DNA of 64,000 nucleotides from Balneolales bacterium (GTDB lineage Bacteria > Bacteroidota > Rhodothermia > Balneolales > Natronogracilivirgulaceae). Below the pieces are notes generated by a model. The model was given only the letters and a program-made list of their open reading frames with translations. It had not been told where the DNA came from and searched no databases. Shown piece after piece: positions 54,881 through 63,542 of the stretch (the stretch's first letter is position 1; every line of letters begins with the position of its first letter). The translations under genes and the position numbers were made by a program. Location of the stretch: assembly GCA_007132975.1 (NCBI GenBank), contig SLNO01000047.1:1-64000 (forward strand), given 5' to 3'.

Positions 54881-55861
54881 CTAAGTTGTGAGTTCGGGAA
54901 GATGCTCTTCAATCCAGTGCCTGTTCTGCTCCAGCCCTGGCGGCAGTTTGAGCGCGGTTCCCAGAGTATCCATCCCCTCATCAATGAGCATGCCGGGCGG
55001 ATCGGTTGCCAGCTCGAAAAGCACCCCTCCAGGTTCGTGAAAGTAGATGGATCTGAAATACTGGCGGTCAACGACCGGGGTTGGACGCAGTCCGGCCTTC
55101 ATCAAGGCATCACGCCATTGCAGCTGCTGCTCTTCATTCTCTGCACGAAACGCGACATGATGAACGGTACCTGTACCCATGCGTCCAACAGTAGTTTTTT
55201 GAATGTGCAGGTCGATGAACGGAGCCGGAACGATGCCCGATGACGCCTGACCGCCGCCGCCAGCATCGGATACGGAACTTGCGCTGCTGCCATAAGCGGC
55301 AAATCGTTGGAATACCCCGTCTTTTTGGAGCGGTTCGTAACCCATAATCTGCAACAACCTGGCCGTTTCCACCCCATCATCAAGCAACAGCGTGGCATTG
55401 GCGAAACAGCGGATACTGTGCTCCTTGGGGATGTCGCCGGTCGCCCACCCAGGCAATTTTTCCACCATGGGCAAGGTCGTGATTTCAAGCAGCAAACCAT
55501 CGGGGTCCTGAAAAGTGATCACAGGGTTGCCAAATCGTTCGGATGGCGGATCAAAGCGGCTAACTTTTCCCGATATCCGATCCACCCACCACTGAAAACT
55601 ATCGCCCGGGACGGCAAAGCCAATTCGGCTGGCCATGCCTGTTCCAGCCTTCCCCGGCGAGGCATTTTCGAAAGGGAAAAAAGTAAGCAGCGTGCCGGGA
55701 CTACCCGTCTCATCACCATAGTAGAGATGCCAGGTCTGCGGGTCATCGAAATTGACTGTTTTTTTTACAAGTCGAAGACCTAAAATTTTTGCGTAAAAGT
55801 CGTAATTGATCTGGGGCCCGCCCGAAATGGCCGTAATGTGATGGATTCCCGATATATGCAT
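54881..55861 (-). CDS. MhqO-like ring-cleaving VOC dioxygenase
   Basis: A 326-aa glyoxalase/bleomycin-resistance (VOC) protein with two modules. Module one: GIHHITAISGGPQINYDFY and ITFQDPDGLLLEITT; module two: GTVHHVAFRAENEEQQLQW and YFHEPGGVLFELATD. The H and E residues in these blocks are the Fe2+/Mn2+ ligands of extradiol-type enzymes. Length and layout match MhqO/LinE-like hydroquinone dioxygenases. It heads the run of minus-strand genes and is followed after 127 bp by the esterase. Confidence 0.85.
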   Translation of the reverse strand: MHISGIHHITAISGGPQINYDFYAKILGLRLVKKTVNFDDPQTWHLYYGDETGSPGTLLTFFPFENASPGKAGTGMASRIGFAVPGDSFQWWVDRISGKVSRFDPPSERFGNPVITFQDPDGLLLEITTLPMVEKLPGWATGDIPKEHSIRCFANATLLLDDGVETARLLQIMGYEPLQKDGVFQRFAAYGSSASSVSDAGGGGQASSGIVPAPFIDLHIQKTTVGRMGTGTVHHVAFRAENEEQQLQWRDALMKAGLRPTPVVDRQYFRSIYFHEPGGVLFELATDPPGMLIDEGMDTLGTALKLPPGLEQNRHWIEEHLPELTT

Positions 55862-56332
55862 GTTATTGATTAATTTAGTTGCACGGCAATTCAGTTGATG
55901 CCGGACATCCGTATTCCGTTTGAGTTCATTTCTCTAGAACACGTCTCACGGGTCAATCATTCAGGGAAACAGATTGCTCAACGACCACCCACGTACCCTC
56001 ATATCCCGTCATGCGTACATTTTCTCAAAGTTGCCCACATACCCTTGGGTACGCACTCTACACTCTGGGAAATCATACACAATTCTCCAGGGAAACGTAC
56101 AAAACAACCCATGATGCTGAACTCATTCTCCCAAGGACCCAAGCATGTTTCACCAAGGACCCTCACGCATTTCCCAGGGCAAAACTTTCAGCCTTAAAAA
56201 GAGTGCGGATTGTGGAAAAGCGGACGTGTATGGTTGCGCGGAAAGTAATATTTTGAATGGCAGCTTTTCCGGGGGTGCTGCCAATGCCGTTCTAAATCGA
56301 TTTCCCATCCTCCCATTCAAACCTGATTTGTA
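55862..56332. other. Intergenic region with C-rich degenerate short repeats
   Basis: No credible gene is seen; the 100- and 81-aa plus ORFs have unnatural composition. Between about 55955 and 56190 the plus strand repeats short words: CAGGGAAAC (twice), CCAAGGACCC (56131 and 56153), and CCCACGTACCCT / CCCACATACCCT. It looks like a decayed minisatellite, G-rich on the minus strand. It ends at repeat R3. Confidence 0.45.
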
Positions 56333-56439
56333 ATGAAATGTCCATGACCGGGCATCTTCCGGTCACACAAGAGCATGATTAAAAACGTCATGGATATTCA
56401 TTCTGACCTTATAAATCCAACATTTTCGACAGATGAAAA
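56333..56439 (+). repeat. Repeat family R, copy R3
   Basis: Bounded by ATGAAAT (56333-56339) and ATGAAAA (56433-56439). The outer stem GTCCATGAC (56340-56348) pairs with GTCATGGAT (56387-56395), ending in a G:T pair. The inner stem TGACCGG (56345-56351) pairs with CCGGTCA (56359-56365). The tail is ATTCTGACCTTATAAATCC. It is the immediate leader of the S9-FGE gene; its terminal ATG is in frame with that gene. Confidence 0.85.
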
Positions 56440-56498
56440 CAACCCAGAATTGCTTCCAGGCACGCACATGGTGCCTGATGCCGCCGGCGAAAACCGCG

Positions 56499-59411
56499 AT
56501 GCGCAACGTCTTTTTTGTTGCACTACTGATGTGGATTCCAATCGTGCCAGGTGCGGGCGATGTGTTTTCACAACCGGCCAGCCGGTCGAGCGCTCAGGAA
56601 ACAAACGGCAATTACTGGTCGCCAGCCGATATCGTCCGGCAGGAGTCGGCCAGCCAGTTCACTTTTTCGCCGGACGGCACCATGGTTGCCTGGGTCAAAT
56701 CCCGCAACTCCTCGGAAAACGACCGCAACGTGACCGATCTTTACCTCACAAGGCTCGATCGCAAAGCCGGGGATTCCGGGGTGGATGGAGACCGCTCCCC
56801 GTACCTTAGCGTGCGATTGACCCGGACGGAAGATTCTGACCGCAACCCGTTTTTCTCGCGCGATGGCGCCCTGCTCTATTTCCTGTCGTCCCGTGACGGC
56901 GGCAAGAAGCTGTGGGCCATGAACCTGCATGGGGGTGAACCCTATGAGGTGCATGAATTCGACGAGGGGATTGGCAATGCCCGTATCCTGGACGATGGTA
57001 CCATCCTGTTTGTTTCACAAGAGGGTGACCTGCTCATCGAGGCGCAGCGCAAAGAGCGCAAGGACAATACCTTGGTGATCGAAGACACGCTCACCTTCAA
57101 ACCTTCGCGGCTTTTTTCCTTTGATCCGGATTCCAAAGAGATCCGCCGGCTCACCGACAACCGGTATCCGGTCAGCACGTATGCCGCATCGGATGACGGA
57201 CGCTGGGCTGTTACCGTCCACACCCGCAGCCCGCACTACGGCGCCGATGCTCAGCCGCCTCCATCCTACTATTTCCGGGATTTGAAGTCGGGCAAAAGCC
57301 TGCGCATCCTGCAGGGAATGCAAACTCCCGGCAGCTTCGCCTTCACCAAGGACGGCAATGGGCTCTATTTCACCGCCGTCACCTCCTCGGATCCGCATTG
57401 GAGCGGGGCTGGCATCTCGAAGCTTTACTACATCGAGATTCCCGCGGACCTCGACCTGGAAGCCTATGCCGTCAAGGATCCCGATAACATCAATCAAGCC
57501 AGTGGTTCCGAAGAACCGACAGATCATCCTCTGCAACCTGTTGAAGTTCCGCTGGACTGGGACTGGGCGCTCTCATCAGGATTCCAAGTACTCGGCAACG
57601 ACGTGCTGGCCTCGCTGGCCAATGGCCCCACGCGCATCCTGGCGCACTACGAGCGTCGCGGCAATGGTGAATGGCGCAAACGCATCGTCGAAACCGGCCG
57701 GTTCGATGAGCGGGTTGCCATTGGCTCCATTTCCGAAGATCACAAAAAGGTGGTTTTCGTACACGCCACCGCATCCACCATACCGCAATATCGCATCGGC
57801 GAACTGGATGTGCGCCGACGCAGTGCCCGGCTTTCCGAAAGCGAACACCTGGTCCGGCTCAACACCGGCCTGGCGGACAAGTACGTGGCCAGATCCGAGA
57901 TCTTCCGCTGGACCGGCGCCGAAGACAACGAAGTCAACGGCATCCTCTACTATCCCGAGGATTACGAGCCCGGCAGGGCCTACCCTCTGGTCGTGGCCAT
58001 CCGCGGCGGACCTGCCGCCGTCACCCTCGACTGGTGGAACATGAGCTGGGCCTATTTCCCGCACATTCTGTCACAAAAGGGCTCATTCGTCCTGATGCCG
58101 AACTACCACGGCTCATCCAACCACGGACTTGAATTCGTCGAGTCCATCAAGGGCCGCTATTATGAGCTGGAGCTTGTTGATATCGTAAATGGCATTGAAA
58201 CCCTGCACGAAGCGGGCAAGGTAGACAAGGACTCGCTCGGGGTGATGGGCTGGTCCAACGGATCCATACTGGGAATAGCCCTGTCCGTTGAGTATCCTGA
58301 CATGTTCCGCGTGCTGGGTGCTGGTGCAGGGACCGTGAACTGGGCATCCGATTATGGAACGTGCGAGTTCGGCGTGAGGTTCAACCAGAGCTACATCGGC
58401 GGCGCCCCTTGGGACAGCACCGACGGCACCTTCTACAACCGCGCCTACATCGAAAAATCACCGCTGTTCCGCATGGAGCGCGTCAAGACGCCAACCATCA
58501 TCTTCTTCGGCAGCGAAGACCGGGCGGTGCCGCGTGACCAGGGCTGGGAGCATTACCGCGCCCTGCAGCAGATCGGCAAAGCCCCCGTCCGCTTCCTCTG
58601 GTTCCCCGACCAGCCCCACAGCCTTCTGAAACTTACCCACCAGCGCCGCAAGCTGGAAGAGGAGATCGCCTGGTTCGACCGCTGGCTGTTCGGTACCTTC
58701 GATGAGCCCAACCGCGCCTTCAAGGATGACAGCCCGCTGGCCGCGCTGCTCAAACGCGACAGCCTGGCCATCTACAACGGCTATTTTGGGCTGCGCAACA
58801 GCGACCGGCTGATCCCCGAGACGGTTCCCGTCGACAGGGACACCATCGCCATCGGCCGGTTCCCCGTGACAAACATCCAATACCACGCGTTCGACTCCAC
58901 CCACACCTTCCACCCGTTGCAGGCCAACCATCCGGTCCGCGGTATCGGGGTGGATGCGGCCCGCGCCTACACCCGCTGGCTCAGCGAGCACACCGGCCGC
59001 ACCTACCGCCTGCCCAATACCGAAGAGACCCGCGCCCTGCACCGCATCGCCCATCGCGCCGGAGCCCGGCAGAACACACTCAACCACCTTGCCGGTTTCG
59101 GGATCACGGTGGATGAAGTCGGCATCCTGCGGCAGAAAATGGACCTGCTATCAGCAGAACAGCTGGTGCGCGAGGTAGGATCGTTCCCGCCGGTCAAGGT
59201 CGGCGATGCCGAAATCTACGACCTGGGCGGCAATGTGGCAGAATGGTCCGATGGCGGCTCGAACGACGGCGGCTCGAACAATAGCGGCTCAAACAATGGC
59301 AGTTCCGTTTACGGGTACAGCGTACATGATTTTGTGGATGCGGCCGATCCGGGAAGCCGCGAGCTGGATCCGGAATTCACCGGGTTTCGCGTCATCCGGG
59401 AGGCTGACTGA
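56499..59411 (+). CDS. S9 prolyl-oligopeptidase-type peptidase fused to an FGE-like domain
   Basis: About 970 aa; the track begins at 56433 (992 aa, numbering used here) inside repeat R3, but the signal peptide MRNVFFVALLMWIPIVPGAG begins at residue 23, so ATG 56499 is preferred. A beta-propeller covers about 60-500 and the alpha/beta hydrolase about 510-755. Triad: S608 in GVMGWSNGS, D696 in GSEDRAVP, H729 in DQPHSLLK. Residues ~803-990 are a second domain of the SUMF1/formylglycine-generating/PvdO type: GRFPVTNIQYHAF, HPVRGIGVDAARAYTRWLSE, YRLPNTEETR, DLGGNVAEW and FTGFRVIRE. This domain has no cysteine, so copper-dependent FGE catalysis is unlikely. Confidence 0.87.
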   Translation: MRNVFFVALLMWIPIVPGAGDVFSQPASRSSAQETNGNYWSPADIVRQESASQFTFSPDGTMVAWVKSRNSSENDRNVTDLYLTRLDRKAGDSGVDGDRSPYLSVRLTRTEDSDRNPFFSRDGALLYFLSSRDGGKKLWAMNLHGGEPYEVHEFDEGIGNARILDDGTILFVSQEGDLLIEAQRKERKDNTLVIEDTLTFKPSRLFSFDPDSKEIRRLTDNRYPVSTYAASDDGRWAVTVHTRSPHYGADAQPPPSYYFRDLKSGKSLRILQGMQTPGSFAFTKDGNGLYFTAVTSSDPHWSGAGISKLYYIEIPADLDLEAYAVKDPDNINQASGSEEPTDHPLQPVEVPLDWDWALSSGFQVLGNDVLASLANGPTRILAHYERRGNGEWRKRIVETGRFDERVAIGSISEDHKKVVFVHATASTIPQYRIGELDVRRRSARLSESEHLVRLNTGLADKYVARSEIFRWTGAEDNEVNGILYYPEDYEPGRAYPLVVAIRGGPAAVTLDWWNMSWAYFPHILSQKGSFVLMPNYHGSSNHGLEFVESIKGRYYELELVDIVNGIETLHEAGKVDKDSLGVMGWSNGSILGIALSVEYPDMFRVLGAGAGTVNWASDYGTCEFGVRFNQSYIGGAPWDSTDGTFYNRAYIEKSPLFRMERVKTPTIIFFGSEDRAVPRDQGWEHYRALQQIGKAPVRFLWFPDQPHSLLKLTHQRRKLEEEIAWFDRWLFGTFDEPNRAFKDDSPLAALLKRDSLAIYNGYFGLRNSDRLIPETVPVDRDTIAIGRFPVTNIQYHAFDSTHTFHPLQANHPVRGIGVDAARAYTRWLSEHTGRTYRLPNTEETRALHRIAHRAGARQNTLNHLAGFGITVDEVGILRQKMDLLSAEQLVREVGSFPPVKVGDAEIYDLGGNVAEWSDGGSNDGGSNNSGSNNGSSVYGYSVHDFVDAADPGSRELDPEFTGFRVIREAD
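59253..59306 (+). repeat. 15-bp tandem repeat encoding GGSN[D/N]
   Basis: Three and a half 15-bp units (GGCGGCTCGAACGAC-like) in the FGE-like domain, just after GNVAEW. They encode a Gly/Ser/Asn loop. The third unit drifts (AGC, CTCAAACAAT). Confidence 0.8.
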
Positions 59412-59417
59412 CAGGCA

Positions 59418-60275
59418 TCACTCAACCAGGGAACGCAGCCATGCGATCTCATCCGCCCATATTTCCGGCCGGGTCGTCTCCAGGATCATCGGGAGGCGAT
59501 CAAGCCGGTCGTCGTTCATAATGAGCCGGAACGGCTCCTGGCCCATGGTGCCGGTACCCAGCGGCGCGTGGCGGTCCACCCGGCTGCCAAGTTCCGATTT
59601 GGCGTCATTCAGATGCAGGCCGCGCAGCATGGATAGCCCCACAATCCGGTCGGCCTCCTCCATGGTCTGTCGGTACCCTTCCGGCGTGGTCAGGTCGTAG
59701 CCCGCGGCATGCGCATGGCAGGTGTCGATACAGAACCCGACCCGGCTCTGGTCCTCCACCTGCCCGATGATCTCGGCCAGATGCTCGAACCGGTAGCCCA
59801 GGTTGCTGCCCTGTCCGGCCGTATTCTCCAGCACCACCGTCACCCCGCGGGTCTTGTCCAGCACAATGTTCACCGTCTCGGCGATGCGCGACAGGCACTC
59901 CGTTTCGCTGATTTGGCGCAGGTGGCTGCCCGGATGGATGTTGAGCTGTGGAATTCCCAGCTGCTCGCACCGCTGCATCTCATCAAGCAGGGCCTCGCGC
60001 GATTTCTCGATACCCGCTTTTTCGGGATGCCCGGGGTTGATGAGGTAACTGTTGTGCGGGAGGATGCGGTCTGCGGTGAAACCAAGCTCCCCGCACTTCT
60101 CCCTGAACGCTTCTATATCAGCTTCCAGCAGCGGTTTAGCCTTCCACTGGCGTTGGTTTTTTGTAAAGAGAGCGAAGGCATTGGCTCCGATGGCCTGTGC
60201 ATTGACAGGCGCATTCTGCACTCCGCCGGCAGCGCTCACGTGCGCTCCGATCCATTTGTCAGATAAAATGAGCAT
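59418..60275 (-). CDS. nfo: Endonuclease IV (AP endonuclease)
   Basis: A 285-aa TIM-barrel AP endonuclease that cuts 5' of abasic sites using three Zn2+ ions. [16 protein letters not shown] is the N-terminal signature with the first histidine. [46 protein letters not shown] and [16 protein letters not shown] hold the further zinc ligands. The usual length is 280-290. The ATG (60275-60273) lies within the head of repeat R4, so the first three codons come from the repeat. Stop is 6 bp from the S9-FGE stop (convergent). Confidence 0.96.
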   Translation of the reverse strand: MLILSDKWIGAHVSAAGGVQNAPVNAQAIGANAFALFTKNQRQWKAKPLLEADIEAFREKCGELGFTADRILPHNSYLINPGHPEKAGIEKSREALLDEMQRCEQLGIPQLNIHPGSHLRQISETECLSRIAETVNIVLDKTRGVTVVLENTAGQGSNLGYRFEHLAEIIGQVEDQSRVGFCIDTCHAHAAGYDLTTPEGYRQTMEEADRIVGLSMLRGLHLNDAKSELGSRVDRHAPLGTGTMGQEPFRLIMNDDRLDRLPMILETTRPEIWADEIAWLRSLVE

Positions 60276-60370
60276 GACCGGGCACCTCCCTTACACACAT
60301 AAGCATGATCATAATCATCATGAACATTCTATGCGACCTTATGAATTCAACGTTCATATACACGTGAATT
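60263..60370 (+). repeat. Repeat family R, copy R4 (degenerate)
   Basis: Bounded by ATAAAAT (60263) and GTGAATT (60364). The tail ATTCTATGCGACCTTATGAATTC is well kept. The outer stem retains only CATGA / TCATG, and the inner hairpin is lost. Its head supplies the nfo start codon on the minus strand; its tail points toward the 3' end of the vapC-like gene. Confidence 0.75.
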
Positions 60371-60432
60371 GATTATTTTTTTTTGCGTTCTTATTTGCCC
60401 TTTGAAGCGCATTCAACCTCATCAGGAAACGT

Positions 60433-60834
60433 TTATTTAGCAACCCAAATTTCAGCAGCGGCCGAATTACGTATGCGCTGGTCGTGTGTTGCAAGAGGCC
60501 AGCCGGTCAACAGGGCTGTCGCTGTTATCAGCCTGTCAGCAGGGTCCTGGTGGAAGGCAGGCGGCAACTGTCGCTGTGCTATTACCAATTCCATATCCAC
60601 AGGAATAATCCGGCAAACGGATTTGTTCGTAGCACAGCGCATCCAACCTTCAAAATCTGGCAACAGCCTAATGCGGCCCTTAGCTTCCAATATCTCCGTT
60701 TCCCACACACTGGCCCATGAAATAGCCAATCGCTTATTAGATGCAAGTTCGTCCAGGCTTTTGCGCTCAAAAGCCTGCAAAGCCCCGCCACCAAGCAGCC
60801 ACCAAAGCCACACATGTGTGTCCAGAAGTACCAT
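60433..60834 (-). CDS. VapC-like PIN-domain toxin
   Basis: About 133 aa from ATG 60834; the track uses a TTG one codon earlier. PIN ribonuclease acids: D in VLLDTHVWLWWL, E in WASVWETEILEAKGRI, D in QDPADRLITATA and D in ATHDQRIR, all present. It is expected to cleave RNA when free of its antitoxin. The ATG overlaps the antitoxin stop (TGATG), the usual coupling in VapBC-type type II systems. Composition is like its neighbours. Confidence 0.9.
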   Translation of the reverse strand: MVLLDTHVWLWWLLGGGALQAFERKSLDELASNKRLAISWASVWETEILEAKGRIRLLPDFEGWMRCATNKSVCRIIPVDMELVIAQRQLPPAFHQDPADRLITATALLTGWPLATHDQRIRNSAAAEIWVAK

Positions 60835-61097
60835 CAATCCGGTTCATTCACCTGATTGGCATGGAAATAACCTGGTCCTGAGTAGTCATCAAAGCCTGAT
60901 TCCTCCGCGCTAAGAGAATCAGCCGATCCCTGTCCCCGGAGAGATTTCCAGGGGGCATCCTGCCTGCCTTCGTTCGTATCTGCCAATTCTTTTTCCAAAC
61001 TGTTGATCAACAGCTTTTTCAGTGTAATGCCTTCCCTTACGGCTTTAATCTTAGCCTTCTTCATCAGTTGATCCGGTATGTCTATGGTTGTTCGCAT
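60834..61097 (-). CDS. VapB-like ribbon-helix-helix antitoxin
   Basis: About 87 aa from ATG 61097; the 75 upstream track residues are an unlikely extension. MRTTIDIPDQLMKKAKIKAVREGITLKKLLINSLEKEL is the DUF2191/VapB ribbon-helix-helix DNA-binding fold. The C-terminal half is disordered and acidic (SAEESGFDDYSGPGYF), as expected for the toxin-binding tail. It likely represses its own promoter with the toxin. Upstream of and overlapping the toxin gene. Confidence 0.87.
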   Translation of the reverse strand: MRTTIDIPDQLMKKAKIKAVREGITLKKLLINSLEKELADTNEGRQDAPWKSLRGQGSADSLSAEESGFDDYSGPGYFHANQVNEPD

Positions 61098-61247
61098 AAA
61101 AGCATAAAAACATATTATCACATCAAAGTCAAGTTCAAGCACAAATATGATCCTGAAAACAGCCTCTGACTTTCTGCTATTTAAACTTGATGTTTCAAGT
61201 GAGGACGCCGAATCGCCTAAAACGACACCCCCGAAGACCAAAACAAA

Positions 61248-61284
61248 GAAAGCGGACCCGGCCCAAAGTCCGTGATCCGCTTTC
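61248..61284 (-). terminator. Hairpin and T-rich tail downstream of the S9 peptidase
   Basis: On the minus strand GAAAGCGGA pairs with TCCGCTTTC, followed by TTTGTTTT. Two more hairpins lie between it and the stop codon: CTGACAG/CTGTCAG just at the stop and GGCGGG/CCCGCC. Together they probably end the 61339-63378 transcript. Confidence 0.6.
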
Positions 61285-61338
61285 CGAATATGAGTTTGGC
61301 GGGAACAAGAAATCCCCGCCACCTGACAGCCCTAACTG

Positions 61339-63378
61339 TCAGGGCTTTTCAACGCCCAGCGCTTCCAAATCAAGGAAGAAAGACGGCAGTTCGGGATCGT
61401 CCTCCAGCAGGTAGGTTTCAAACCACTGCAGCATGCGCAGATGGTAGTCGAACCGGGAGGTGGACCTTATGTTGCCATGCCCCTCATTCGGATACCAGAT
61501 CAGGCGCAGCGGCACTTCCGGCTTGCGCACCTTAATGTGGCGGAAAAGCTCCAGCGACTGCGCCGGATGCACCCGGGTGTCATCTTCCCCGTGCATGATC
61601 AGCAGCGGCGTCTGGGAATTGTCCACGTGATAGATCGGGCTCCGCTCCAGCTTGTCCTGCCAGTCATCCCACAAACGCTTGCGCGAGTGGACCAGGTAAA
61701 GCTCCTCGGGGATATCACTCGTTCCCCATTTGGACAGATTATTGCTGATTCCGACAAACATCACACCTGCCGCAAAGCGGTGCGAGTAGTAGGTCGACAT
61801 CCACGCCGTGGCATAGCCGCCGTATGATCCGCCGGTGACACCCACGCGATCTTCGTCGGTAATGCCTTCGCCAATGAGGAAGTCCACACCATCCACGATA
61901 TCATCAAACTCGGCTCCGGCAAGGTCTGCCTGGCTCGATTTGATAAATTCGAGACCCCGGCCTGTGCTGCCGCGGTAATTGGGATAGAAAACGGCGAATC
62001 CGCGGGCCGCTCCCACCTGTCCGGCCAGTGAGTAAGCCGTGAGCCAACCATTGCTGTAATGCGCTTCCGGTCCACCGTGGACAACCACAATGGCGGGATA
62101 GGGTCCACCGTGCTCTTCAATCGGGTAAATCAGCAAGCCTTCAATGTTGCGGCCGTCCCGCGCTTCGTAGCTGACCACCACCTGGCGTCCCATGGGTACG
62201 TCCGCCAGCCAATCATTGCTGACCGTGACCCGGGAAAGCTCATCGGCGCCGGCTTCCATGACATAAATTTCCGTGGGGTGGCTCGGCGTCTGCTTGGTGA
62301 AGACTACCGTTCCGTCATTGGCATATGTGAAGTTGGTGATGTAGCCATCTTCCACATGCAGCAAGCGGGTGAAACCGGATCCGTCAGAAGCGATTGTCCC
62401 AAAGGTGGTTGCCGTGCTTTCACTGGCGAGGAAGCGGATCAGGCCATCCTCTGACCACGTGATGCGCTCGAATTTACCTTCAAAATCGGGGAAGATATTT
62501 TGAGGTGTTCCACCGGAGGCGGATACCACCATGATACGGCCATCAATGGGATCGTGGATGTTGTGTCCCGCACGCAGCGCCAGCATGCTGCCATCAGGGC
62601 TCCATGTGATCTGGGCCAGTTTTCCTGCATTGTCGATTTCGTTGCGCACCTGTGCCGTGGCGGCATCCACCACTTTTACCTGCTGGAACATGTAGAAATC
62701 GTCAATGTTGGGAGTCGGGGTCTCCGAAATGGCCAGATGGCGCCCGTCAGGGCTCCACTCCATCAGATAGACCGCACCGTCCACCTGGATGCGCCGGCGC
62801 TCAGGCTCTGCCTCTTCCAGATCCACAAGGAATGCTTCCCGGTTGGGAACATTCTCCTCATAAACGGTCGGCTCATAGGGAAGCGGATTCTCGGGCCGGT
62901 CAAGCTGCTCGCGTGAAACCAGCGAGACGATGGTGCCTGAGGGATGCCAGCTGTAGGCCATGATCCCAGCCTCATGATGGTACAGGCGGGTTATCTCCCC
63001 GGATTGCGGATCCAGTTCGTACAAAGACACCGCACTGTCTTCGGGGCCACGGGTTGTGAAGGAGAAGGTGTTGTGGTCTGGACGCACCTGAAGGTTGCCC
63101 GCGCGGCTTTCCAGTTCAATCTGACGGATATCTCCAGTGCGCCGATCCATCACATGCAATTCGAGATTGGCGGGTGCATTGGTCTCGAATGGATCCTGCG
63201 GTACTACCTTGGTGAATGCAATGAAGTTTCCGTCAGGTGCCACCAGGGCAGACCCCACATTCTGGATTTTCGCTACCTGCTGAGGTGTCAACCCTTCGGC
63301 CTGCAATCCGCTGTTGATTACAGGAGCCACCGCTAATAGCAGTAAGAGGAAAAATGGTATAAACCTATTCTTTAGCAT
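61339..63378 (-). CDS. Secreted S9 family peptidase (acylaminoacyl-peptidase type)
   Basis: About 679 aa from ATG 63378, where the signal peptide MLKNRFIPFFLLLLLAVAP begins; the track's 31 upstream residues are spurious. The N-terminal TolB-like propeller (about 30-410) has repeats such as EWSPDGRHLAIS and TWSPDGSMLALRAG. The C-terminal alpha/beta hydrolase holds S in VGVTGGSYGGYATAWM, D in MHGEDDTRVHP and H in PNEGHGNI. Such enzymes trim N-terminal residues or dipeptides from peptides in the periplasm. It is unrelated in layout to the FGE fusion, which has a different serine elbow. Confidence 0.93.
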   Translation of the reverse strand: MLKNRFIPFFLLLLLAVAPVINSGLQAEGLTPQQVAKIQNVGSALVAPDGNFIAFTKVVPQDPFETNAPANLELHVMDRRTGDIRQIELESRAGNLQVRPDHNTFSFTTRGPEDSAVSLYELDPQSGEITRLYHHEAGIMAYSWHPSGTIVSLVSREQLDRPENPLPYEPTVYEENVPNREAFLVDLEEAEPERRRIQVDGAVYLMEWSPDGRHLAISETPTPNIDDFYMFQQVKVVDAATAQVRNEIDNAGKLAQITWSPDGSMLALRAGHNIHDPIDGRIMVVSASGGTPQNIFPDFEGKFERITWSEDGLIRFLASESTATTFGTIASDGSGFTRLLHVEDGYITNFTYANDGTVVFTKQTPSHPTEIYVMEAGADELSRVTVSNDWLADVPMGRQVVVSYEARDGRNIEGLLIYPIEEHGGPYPAIVVVHGGPEAHYSNGWLTAYSLAGQVGAARGFAVFYPNYRGSTGRGLEFIKSSQADLAGAEFDDIVDGVDFLIGEGITDEDRVGVTGGSYGGYATAWMSTYYSHRFAAGVMFVGISNNLSKWGTSDIPEELYLVHSRKRLWDDWQDKLERSPIYHVDNSQTPLLIMHGEDDTRVHPAQSLELFRHIKVRKPEVPLRLIWYPNEGHGNIRSTSRFDYHLRMLQWFETYLLEDDPELPSFFLDLEALGVEKP

Positions 63379-63473
63379 ATGTTTACAGTTGTTTGGATTA
63401 TCTGTTGGGCTCAAAAAAATTGTGGAACAGTGCCCATAGATACGGATTTTCGCGAAATATTTCAGCCACAAAC

Positions 63474-63507
63474 AAAAAAAACCCCGCCTCCTGTCAGGGA
63501 AACGGGG
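63474..63507 (-). terminator. Rho-independent terminator after the response regulator
   Basis: On the minus strand, CCCCG...CGGGG (with inner CCTG/CAGG) is followed by eight T residues. It lies about 36 bp downstream of the regulator's stop codon. Confidence 0.85.
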
Positions 63508-63542
63508 AAGTTGAATCGAGGTCTTTGTCGCGTTTAACCGGG

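Noticed and set aside
1551-60370. Family R as integron attC sites
   Set aside because: No GTTRRRY core sites and no integrase; the copies are far apart among ordinary genes.
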